Shown: positions 33,392 to 38,287 of the stretch, piece by piece
Position numbering within the stretch: the first letter of the stretch is position 1
Layout: each line of letters opens with the position of its first letter
Origin: a bacterium
GTDB lineage: Bacteria; Actinomycetota; Thermoleophilia; Miltoncostaeales; Miltoncostaeaceae
Length of the DNA: 38,287 nucleotides
Direction: 5' to 3'
Assembly (NCBI GenBank): GCA_029977205.1
Contig: JAPOLI010000015.1
Span: forward strand, 1 to 38,287
Notes under the pieces: generated by a model
Seen by the model: only the letters and a program-made list of their open reading frames with translations
Database searches by the model: none
Told to the model about the DNA's origin: nothing
Made by a program: the position numbers and the translations under genes

Positions 33392-34098
33392 GCGATGGGC
33401 CCCTCGGCGGGATGCAGGCCGCACTCGGTCTTGTCGGTGCCGACCCAGCGTCCCTCGCGACCGGCGCCGGGAGTGGTGCAGTGCGTGCAGCCAATCGACG
33501 CGTAGCCCTTCGCGTGCAGCGGATTGACGATCAGGTCCCGCTCCCGGATGCGCTCCCAGACATCGCCGTGTGTCCAATCAGCAAGTGGACTGAACTTCCA
33601 GAGCCCACGGGCCTCATCGAACTCCGCCTTGGGAGTCCCAGCGCGCGTCGGCGACTGCTCGCGCCGCAGACCCGTGATCCACGCATCGAGCGGTTCCAAC
33701 GCGCGATCCAGGGGCTCGACCTTGCGCAGGGCGCAGCAGGCGTGCGGATCCCGCTCCCAGAGCGAGTCCCCGTGCACGGAGGCCTGCTCCTGCAGGGTGG
33801 GCCCCCGGAAGGCCTCGATGGTGATGCCATAGCGCTCCTCGTAGGCATGCCAGATGGCGTACGTCTCCGGGAACAAGACGCCCGTGTCAAGGGCGAAGAC
33901 CCGGGCGTCAGCCCGGGCGCTCATGAGCATGTCGAGCAGAACCGCCTCTTCCTGCTGGAAGGAACACGCCAAGGCGATCGCCGGGTGGAAGGCCTCGACG
34001 GCCGCCTGCACGAGCTCGTCGGCGGTGAGGGCCTCAGCGGCCTCGGGATTCGTCAGGGCAGGGATGAGATCAGTCATGGAGCTGCCAGGGACGCTCAT
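33388..34098 (-). CDS. cysH: APS reductase, 4Fe-4S type
   Basis: Thioredoxin-dependent reduction of APS to sulfite. The 236-residue protein has the nucleotide-binding SFQQEEAVLLDML near residue 46, the iron-sulfur cysteines Cys121-Cys122 and Cys204/Cys207 (CCALRKVEPL and GCTHCTTP), and the catalytic Cys226 in KTECGLHP. The CC...CxxC set marks the APS-specific enzyme rather than PAPS reductase, so no APS kinase is needed. The ATG at 34098 lies 18 bases after TATGCT. An internal ATG at 34077 could also serve. It is the first gene of cysH-tauE-cysD-cysN. Confidence 0.94.
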   Translation of the reverse strand: MSVPGSSMTDLIPALTNPEAAEALTADELVQAAVEAFHPAIALACSFQQEEAVLLDMLMSARADARVFALDTGVLFPETYAIWHAYEERYGITIEAFRGPTLQEQASVHGDSLWERDPHACCALRKVEPLDRALEPLDAWITGLRREQSPTRAGTPKAEFDEARGLWKFSPLADWTHGDVWERIRERDLIVNPLHAKGYASIGCTHCTTPGAGREGRWVGTDKTECGLHPAEGPIA

Positions 34099-34112
34099 GC
34101 GCCCTGATCTTT

Positions 34113-34130
34113 GGTAAGCATACCTTATGC
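34113..34130 (-). promoter_or_regulatory. cysH promoter with nested dyad operator
   Basis: Three perfect interlocking inverted repeats overlap here: GCATA-CCT-TATGC (34118-34130), TAAG-CATAC-CTTA (34115-34127) and GGTA-AGCA-TACC (34113-34124), plus-strand reading. They cover the minus-strand -10 box TATGCT (34117-34122). A repressor bound here would block transcription of cysH-tauE-cysD-cysN. Confidence 0.55.
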
Positions 34131-34370
34131 GACGGAACAATCTATCTAATGAGACATCCCTCGCGAGATGCACACCACTGCCGGCCACCGCATCCCGCGA
34201 CGGCGGTACAGCACTCTCATGGGGCGCCGGGAGTCCTCAGGTGTTCCCTAGCGGCTCGTCCGGCTCCGAGAAGTGGTGCTGCTGGGGTGCGAGCGGCGTC
34301 CGGCACGCCCGCTTCTCATCCCACAACAGGCGCCGAAGACGCACGCTTACGGGGTCGCGAACGCCAGCGC
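34131..34370. other. Intergenic region between cysH and the small membrane-protein gene
   Basis: I see no supported gene. The part next to cysH (34131-34150) is unusually AT-rich for this genome and could hold upstream promoter or regulator contacts. A 25-codon frame at 34146-34220 is discussed as rejected. Confidence 0.4.
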
Positions 34371-34478
34371 CTAGAACGGGGCGAACGGCCCGATCGTTAT
34401 TGCCAAGCCGATCGCCACCAACAGCAGGATCAGGTTGGTCCATCGCACTGCGCGGCGATACGAACCGGGAACGCTCAT
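34371..34478 (-). CDS. Small single-span membrane protein (35 aa)
   Basis: A 35-codon frame: MSVPGSYRRAVRW, then a hydrophobic stretch of about 16 residues (NLILLLVAIGLAITIG), ending PFAPF. The basic segment before the helix predicts the N-terminus inside. It has a TATGGT box exactly 6 bases before the ATG, the same leaderless arrangement seen for larger genes in this window, which is the main argument that it is real. It lies between the Rrf2 regulator and cysH on the same strand. No family is recognised. A link to sulfate assimilation is suggested only by position. Its first six residues (MSVPGS) equal those of CysH. Confidence 0.55.
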   Translation of the reverse strand: MSVPGSYRRAVRWTNLILLLVAIGLAITIGPFAPF

Positions 34479-34484
34479 AGAGGC

Positions 34485-34490
34485 ACCATA
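34485..34490 (-). promoter_or_regulatory. -10 box of the 35-aa membrane-protein gene
   Basis: TATGGT lies 6 bases before the ATG at 34478, leaderless geometry. Confidence 0.5.
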
Positions 34491-34616
34491 TCGTCTGAGG
34501 ACCAGCCGAGCGCCGCCATCGGAATGCCCACGGGACAGCCTGGGCAACCGTGCCGCATGTGACCTCCGCACCCACCACCCCGCCCCCGCCTCACGTGGCT
34601 TACCGCGTGGCCACAG

Positions 34617-34642
34617 ACCCGGGAGCACCCTGCTTACCGGGT
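34617..34642 (-). terminator. Possible terminator after the Rrf2 gene
   Basis: ACCCGG and CCGGGT pair over 6 bp around a 14-base loop, starting 5 bp after the Rrf2 stop on the minus strand. There is no U-run, so this is tentative. Confidence 0.35.
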
Positions 34643-34647
34643 ACGTC

Positions 34648-35061
34648 CTAGATGTAGAACATGGGCGCCTCGGCGCCCTGTACCTCGCGCTCCGCGACGT
34701 CCTTCATCGTGATCTCGCGAAAGGCGTCGGACAGCCGGTCGGCGCCCTCCGACCAGATGACGGCCACGGCGCAGCCCTCAGGGTCGGCCGCGCCCCCGAT
34801 CGGCCCATCAACTGCCTCGATCACGTCCAGCACCGTGACCTCCGACGGATCGCGGGCGAGCATGTAGCCGCCCTTCACTCCCCGCTGGCTCTGCAGGAGG
34901 CCGGCGCGGCGAAGAGCGGCGAATACCTGCTCCACCTGGTGGGCAGGGATTCCACGGCACTCAGCCACTTCAAGGATGGGAACGGGCCCGCGTCCACCGC
35001 GCGCAGCGAGCTCGGCAAGTGCCCGCACGGCAACCATGCTGCGGTCGCTCACGTTGATCAC
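34648..35061 (-). CDS. Rrf2-family transcriptional regulator, CymR-like
   Basis: A 137-residue winged-helix repressor. VSDRSMVAVRALAELA, the helix-turn-helix VAECRGIPAHQVEQVFAALR, and the wing LLQSQRGVKGGYMLARDP are typical Rrf2 features, followed by TVLDVIEAVDGPI. It has only two cysteines, both outside a cluster-binding arrangement, so the three-cysteine iron-sulfur site of IscR/NsrR is absent. The C-terminus EAPMFYI resembles the AYMFYI end of CymR, the cysteine regulator that works with CysK. Control of sulfur genes here is an inference strengthened by the neighbouring cysH operon. The GTG at 35061 has GGGAG upstream; GTG 35052 is an alternative. It very probably represses itself through the inverted repeat at its start. 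Confidence 0.87.
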   Translation of the reverse strand: MINVSDRSMVAVRALAELAARGGRGPVPILEVAECRGIPAHQVEQVFAALRRAGLLQSQRGVKGGYMLARDPSEVTVLDVIEAVDGPIGGAADPEGCAVAVIWSEGADRLSDAFREITMKDVAEREVQGAEAPMFYI

Positions 35062-35099
35062 CCAAAACTCCCGAAATTCGAAGCCGTTTTGGGAGTTTA
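35061..35099. promoter_or_regulatory. Rrf2 promoter and inverted-repeat operator
   Basis: CCCAAAAC (35061-35068) is the exact reverse complement of GTTTTGGG (35086-35093). The offset pair AAACTCCC (35064-35071) and GGGAGTTT (35091-35098) is likewise exact. The -10 box TAAACT (35094-35099, minus) lies in one arm and the GGGAG ribosome site in the other, with CGAAATTCG between them. It is AT-richer than its surroundings. Autoregulation by the Rrf2 protein is the simplest reading. Confidence 0.65.
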
Positions 35100-35104
35100 G
35101 CGCC

Positions 35105-35578
35105 TCAGTCGGACTCCAGCGCTGACACCGTGGCGAGCAGGCCGTTCTCGATACCGGTACGCCGGAACTCCGGGCGTCCGGAGCCCGGGTTCTCCTTGCT
35201 GCGCTTGTAGAAGGCGAGCTGGATGAGATCGAACCAGCCATCGAGGTCGGACGGGAGGAAGATGTAGCGGGTGGTCGCCGTGTCGATGAAGAGGCGCGGA
35301 CGCTTGCCGCCGCGTGGCAACTGGCCGGGTGAGAGCGGCCACCGCTCCACCGCGCGGATGTCGTCAAGCGGTATCTCCCGCCTCTTGGCGCCCAGCACGT
35401 GGTCCAGCGGCGTGGGCACGAACAGCAGGCGGGTGTCGGTGAGGTGCAGTTGCCCGTGCCTGCCGAGCCATCCGTTGTTCATGTCGGAGCCGGTCTTCCT
35501 GAGGATGACCTCGTCCGGACCGATCTTCGGCGCATGGGGGCTGCGGGGGAGCTTTGTCGACGGCTCTTCGTTGGGCAT
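35105..35578 (-). CDS. GRAM/PH-like domain protein
   Basis: A 157-residue cytoplasmic protein. The central part (GWLGRHGQLHLTDTRLLFVP, then LGAKRREIPLDDIRAVERW and the strand RLFIDTATTRYIFLP followed by the helix DGWFDLIQLAFYKR) has the pattern of a GRAM or bacterial PH domain, which often binds membranes or lipids. Function is unknown. The ATG lies 6 bases after TACCGT, leaderless geometry. It lies between the TrkA genes and the Rrf2 gene on the same strand. Confidence 0.72.
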   Translation of the reverse strand: MPNEEPSTKLPRSPHAPKIGPDEVILRKTGSDMNNGWLGRHGQLHLTDTRLLFVPTPLDHVLGAKRREIPLDDIRAVERWPLSPGQLPRGGKRPRLFIDTATTRYIFLPSDLDGWFDLIQLAFYKRSKENPGSGRPEFRRTGIENGLLATVSALESD

Positions 35579-35584
35579 GGCGCC

Positions 35585-35590
35585 ACGGTA
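35585..35590 (-). promoter_or_regulatory. -10 box of the GRAM-like gene
   Basis: TACCGT lies 6 bases before the ATG at 35578, inside the 28-bp gap after the TrkA-type gene. Confidence 0.55.
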
Positions 35591-35606
35591 GCAGCCGGGC
35601 CCGGCG

Positions 35607-36266
35607 CTACTCGGAGGCGAAGAGCTCCATCAGCGCCGACTCCTGCCCGGGCTCGGAGATCGCCACCACCTGATCGCCGGGACCCAGCACGGTGTCGGGT
35701 GTGGCCACTCGCCCGACACGATTGCGGAGCACGCTGATCACCATCGCGCCCGATGGCATCTGCAGGTCCGCGAGGCTCTGGCCCTCGGCCCGGCTGCCCT
35801 CTACCACCTGCACCTCGATGATCTCGAGGTTCTCCCGCCGGAGCGAGAACAGGTGCACGAGGGAGTGCTGCGGCACCTCGTGCTCGATCAGCGACAGGAT
35901 CGCCTCGGTGGCGCACACGGTCGGGGCCACGCCGAGCAGGTCGAAGTGCTCCTGGTTGCGCGGATCATTTACCCGGGCCACGATATTGGCCACGCCGAAG
36001 TGATCGCGCGCGACCTGCCCGATGATGATGTTGTCCTCGTCGTCCCCCGTCACGGCGATGCACACGTCCGCGCGCCCCATGCCCGCGGCCTCGAGGACGA
36101 AGATCTCCGTGCCGTCCCCGTAGCGCGCCATGTGCTCGAACTCCGCCTCGAGAGTCGCGAACCGATGGGATCTCGCTTCGACGATCGACACCTCGTGCCC
36201 CATGCGAAGGAGCGCGCGGCCGACGTTGGCGCCCACCTTCCCCCCGCCGACGATCACCGCATACAT
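35607..36266 (-). CDS. TrkA-type K+ uptake regulator with RCK-N and RCK-C domains
   Basis: A 219-residue cytosolic regulatory subunit for a Trk/Ktr potassium channel. The Rossmann RCK-N domain has VIVGGGKVGANVGRALL at the start, then the acidic Glu (VEAR) for NAD binding and GDGTE. It is followed by a linker and an RCK-C (TrkA-C) domain from about residue 140 (EVQVVEGSRAEGQSLADL, GDQVVAISE). No transporter gene is in the window. The ATG overlaps the stop of the preceding TrkA-N gene by one base. The pair resembles the ceoB/ceoC-type duplication in mycobacteria. Confidence 0.9.
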   Translation of the reverse strand: MYAVIVGGGKVGANVGRALLRMGHEVSIVEARSHRFATLEAEFEHMARYGDGTEIFVLEAAGMGRADVCIAVTGDDEDNIIIGQVARDHFGVANIVARVNDPRNQEHFDLLGVAPTVCATEAILSLIEHEVPQHSLVHLFSLRRENLEIIEVQVVEGSRAEGQSLADLQMPSGAMVISVLRNRVGRVATPDTVLGPGDQVVAISEPGQESALMELFASE

Positions 36267-36691
36267 CAGCCTGCCTCCGCGTTGCTGCCTGCAAAGGACC
36301 GAAGGGCCTGCGACATGCGATCAATGGCCGTGCGCGTCGGGCAGACGGTGACGAGCCCCTTGTCCTCGTAGAAGGCGGCTCGCGCGGGATCGAGGACGCG
36401 CACGATCACGCACTCGACGAGATAGCGATCGCGCGCGATCTGGGCGATGACCAGGTTGGTGTTGTCACCGTTGGTCGCGGCCACGAACGCATCCGCGCGC
36501 TCGATTCCCGCGGCTTCGAGCACCGTGGTCTCGAGGGCCACGCCCTGCACGAACTGCCCCGGGAAGTCGCCGCCGAGGCGCTGGAGCGCTTCCGCGTTCT
36601 GGTCGATGACGTTGACGTCGTGCCCATCTTCGACGAGCCCGTGCGCCACCTGCGCACCCACCCGGCCACAGCCCACCACAACCACGAACAC
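36266..36691 (-). CDS. TrkA-N domain protein (K+ uptake regulator, short)
   Basis: A 141-residue protein consisting of a single RCK-N domain: VVVGCGRVGAQVAHGL, NVIDQNAEALQRLG, the strand-helix pair VQGVALETTVLEAAG and FVAATNGDNTN. It lacks an RCK-C domain, unlike its downstream neighbour, so the two probably assemble into one regulatory ring. The GTG start has GGGGAG 5 bases upstream. The coding region follows the 59-residue membrane-protein gene by 30 bp. Confidence 0.88.
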   Translation of the reverse strand: MFVVVVGCGRVGAQVAHGLVEDGHDVNVIDQNAEALQRLGGDFPGQFVQGVALETTVLEAAGIERADAFVAATNGDNTNLVIAQIARDRYLVECVIVRVLDPARAAFYEDKGLVTVCPTRTAIDRMSQALRSFAGSNAEAG

Positions 36692-36718
36692 CCGGTCTCC
36701 CCTCTCGAGGTCGCCGGA

Positions 36719-36724
36719 ACCCTA
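36719..36724 (-). promoter_or_regulatory. Possible internal -10 box for the TrkA pair
   Basis: TAGGGT overlaps the stop codon of the 59-aa gene and lies 27 bases before the GTG, leaving room for the GGGGAG ribosome site. Confidence 0.3.
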
Positions 36725-36901
36725 GTCCTCCCGCTGGCGCCACCACAGCCACAGGCGCCCGGCACCGGCGATCACCAGCGCCACGCCCAGAAGCCAGCCC
36801 ACAACGCTGGCTCCGCTCACCGCGCACCGGACCAGCTGCACGAGGCCCAGGACGAGGATGATCCCCGACAGGGCGACCGTGGCCGTGGCGCGTGCGTCCA
36901 T
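36722..36901 (-). CDS. Small two-helix membrane protein (59 aa)
   Basis: A 59-codon frame (MDARATATVALSGIILVLGL at the start, ending WLWWRQRED) with two hydrophobic helices: about residues 8-24 and 32-49, separated by a short polar RCAVSG turn. It ends in a charged cytoplasmic tail. G/C third-position bias is preserved across the frame. It lies just after the hppA terminator and 30 bp before the TrkA pair, so it may belong with K+ regulation. No family is recognised. The start lacks a ribosome site, and no TANNNT box is in the right place (CATCCT is the nearest), so the expression signal is unresolved. Confidence 0.55.
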   Translation of the reverse strand: MDARATATVALSGIILVLGLVQLVRCAVSGASVVGWLLGVALVIAGAGRLWLWWRQRED

Positions 36902-36915
36902 GACGCCGCAGGATG

Positions 36916-36941
36916 CGGGGGCCCGGTTGCCCGGGCCCCCG
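36916..36941 (-). terminator. hppA terminator hairpin
   Basis: CGGGGGCCCGG pairs perfectly with CCGGGCCCCCG (11 bp) around a GCAA tetraloop in the transcript, starting 11 bp after the hppA stop. The GNRA loop adds stability. There is no U-tail. Confidence 0.75.
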
Positions 36942-36952
36942 ATCCGGCGTTC

Positions 36953-38287
36953 CTAGACCAGGAAGGGGATGAGCAGGAGCGCCACGATGTTGGCGATCTT
37001 GATCATCGGGTTGATGGCCGGACCCGCGGTGTCCTTGTAAGGGTCACCGACGGTGTCACCGGTCACCGCGGCCTTGTGGGCCTCGGATCCCTTGCCACCG
37101 AACTCGCCGTCCTCGATCAGCTTCTTCGCGTTGTCCCACGCTCCACCACCGGAGGTCATGGAGATGGCGACGAAGATGCCGGTGACGATGACGCCGAGGA
37201 GCAGTCCTCCGAGCATCACACGCCCGTTGTCGACGCCGAAGATGAAGGCGACGATGATCGGGACGATGATCGGGATGAGACCCGGGATCAGCATCTGCTT
37301 CTGCGCCGAGGCCGTGACGATGCGCACGCTGCGCGCGTAGTCCGGCTTCTCGGTGCCCTGCATGATCCCCGGCTTCTCCTTGAACTGCTGACGCACTTCC
37401 TCCACCACCTGGGCTCCTGCGCGTCCCACCGCTTCCATCGAGAACGCGGCGAAGATGAACGGCATGAGGCCACCGATGAAGAGGCCGACCACCACGAACG
37501 GATCCTGGAGGTCGAACGACAGGTTCAGCGCCTGCTCGCCGGCGAGTCCGATTGCCGCCTTGAGTTCCTCGACGTACGAGACGAAGAGGATCACGGCGGC
37601 GAGGCCGGCGGAACCAATGGCGTAGCCCTTGGTGACGGCCTTGGTGGTGTTACCGACCGCGTCCAGCGGGTCGGTGACGGCACGCACCGAATCGGGCAAC
37701 TCGGCCATCTCGGCGATACCGCCCGCGTTGTCAGTGATCGGGCCGTAGGCATCAAGCGCCACGACGATCCCCGCCAGCGAGAGCATGGCCATGACGGCGA
37801 CGCCGATTCCGTAGTAGCCCGCCAGCTCATACGAGCTGACGATGCCCGCCACGATCACGATCACCGGAAGCGCGGTGGCCTTCAGGCTCACGGCGAGGCC
37901 GGCGATGATGTTGGTGGCGTGCCCGGTCTCGGACGCCTTGGCGATGCTGCGCACCGGCGGCCAGATGGTGCCGGTGTAGTACTCGGTGATGGCCACCAGG
38001 AGGATGGTCACGCCCAGGCCGATCAGAGCGGCCCAGTAGTAGTTGGCCCATCCACCCGGGATGATCCCGTTGGCGCCGGTCGGTACCACGCCCTCCATCA
38101 TCCACTTGGTGAGCGGGATGAAGAGCAGAGCCGACAGCACCGCCGACACACCGAGGCCCGTGTAGAGCGCCGAGGTGACGGAACTGTTCTTGCCGAGCCT
38201 GACGAACCACGTGCCGATGATCGAGGTGATGATCGACGCGCCGCCGAGGAGCAGCGGGAACAGGATGGCGTTGGTGACGCCACCGCC
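36953..38287 (-). CDS. hppA: Membrane-bound H+-translocating pyrophosphatase, N-terminus cut by window edge
   Basis: Hydrolyses pyrophosphate and pumps protons across the cytoplasmic membrane. The 444 visible residues begin inside the protein ([20 protein letters not shown]) and run to the normal C-terminus ([19 protein letters not shown]), with roughly nine or ten membrane helices. Substrate-site segments [16 protein letters not shown] and [18 protein letters not shown] are intact. [10 protein letters not shown] (37625-37654) has Lys and Thr at the two positions that are Ala and Gly/Ala in K+-dependent enzymes, marking the K+-independent subfamily. The frame remains open to the right edge; the true start is outside. 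It is followed by its own terminator. Confidence 0.96.
   Translation of the reverse strand, partial: GGGVTNAILFPLLLGGASIITSIIGTWFVRLGKNSSVTSALYTGLGVSAVLSALLFIPLTKWMMEGVVPTGANGIIPGGWANYYWAALIGLGVTILLVAITEYYTGTIWPPVRSIAKASETGHATNIIAGLAVSLKATALPVIVIVAGIVSSYELAGYYGIGVAVMAMLSLAGIVVALDAYGPITDNAGGIAEMAELPDSVRAVTDPLDAVGNTTKAVTKGYAIGSAGLAAVILFVSYVEELKAAIGLAGEQALNLSFDLQDPFVVVGLFIGGLMPFIFAAFSMEAVGRAGAQVVEEVRQQFKEKPGIMQGTEKPDYARSVRIVTASAQKQMLIPGLIPIIVPIIVAFIFGVDNGRVMLGGLLLGVIVTGIFVAISMTSGGGAWDNAKKLIEDGEFGGKGSEAHKAAVTGDTVGDPYKDTAGPAINPMIKIANIVALLLIPFLV

Noticed and set aside
32517-33494. Upstream extension of the cysD frame over tauE
   Set aside because: The translated part is Arg/His/Pro-rich noise opposite in frame to the convincing tauE gene.
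34146-34220. 24-aa frame (MRVLYRRRGMRWPAVVCISR...) upstream of cysH, possible cysteine leader peptide
   Set aside because: It contains only one Cys, has no ribosome site or TANNNT box at the right distance, and lies upstream of the apparent cysH -10, so it would not be on the cysH transcript.
1-38287. tRNA/rRNA genes, CRISPR arrays, insertion sequences, prophage or att sites
   Set aside because: No cloverleaf with a T-loop motif, no regularly spaced repeats, and no transposase or integrase reading frame was seen on either strand.

Overview
This is a densely packed, GC-rich chromosomal segment that looks like a high-GC actinobacterium (Actinomycetota). The pointers are strong G/C third-position bias, many GTG starts, repeated leaderless promoter geometry (TANNNT 6-8 nt before the start codon), an F420:NADP oxidoreductase, an MmpL-type exporter, and a serA-ilvNC-leuA arrangement. 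A deep-branching class such as Thermoleophilia is possible but cannot be established from sequence reading alone. I see no transposase, phage gene, CRISPR array, tRNA or rRNA. Most genes lie on the minus strand.

Left third (1-14370, mostly minus): branched-chain amino-acid and serine biosynthesis in two blocks. One reads leuB-ilvE-cimA-DegT aminotransferase-argH (argH is cut by the window edge), with the last four genes overlapping by 1-4 bp. The other reads ilvN-ilvC-serA-leuA-leuC-leuD. Between serA and leuA is a 24-residue leucine-rich leader peptide (leuL) with its own leaderless promoter and a hairpin over its stop codon, a probable leucine attenuator. A secreted sulfatase on the plus strand separates the two blocks and shares a strong bidirectional terminator with leuD.

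Middle (14400-25200): housekeeping genes. These are a TfoX-N domain protein, gatC-gatA-gatB amidotransferase, thiL, an MmpL/RND exporter, a small HExxH zincin, and the overlapping trio pcrA-folD-npdG.

Right part (25200-35100): a sulfur/cysteine neighbourhood. It has cysE divergent from a NIL-domain protein and a GNAT protein. cysK is divergent from a CstB-like persulfide dioxygenase-pseudorhodanese-rhodanese fusion. The operon cysH-tauE-cysD-cysN follows, then a 35-residue one-helix membrane protein and a CymR-like Rrf2 regulator with a clear inverted-repeat operator. Together these genes would reduce sulfate to sulfite, make O-acetylserine and cysteine, and deal with excess persulfide/sulfite. 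Sulfite reductase, APS kinase and a sulfate importer are not in the window.

Right end (35100-38287): a GRAM/PH-like protein, two consecutive TrkA-type K+ regulators preceded by a 59-residue two-helix membrane protein, and the 3' part of a membrane H+-pyrophosphatase with the K+-independent signature. The window is cut inside argH at the left and inside hppA at the right.
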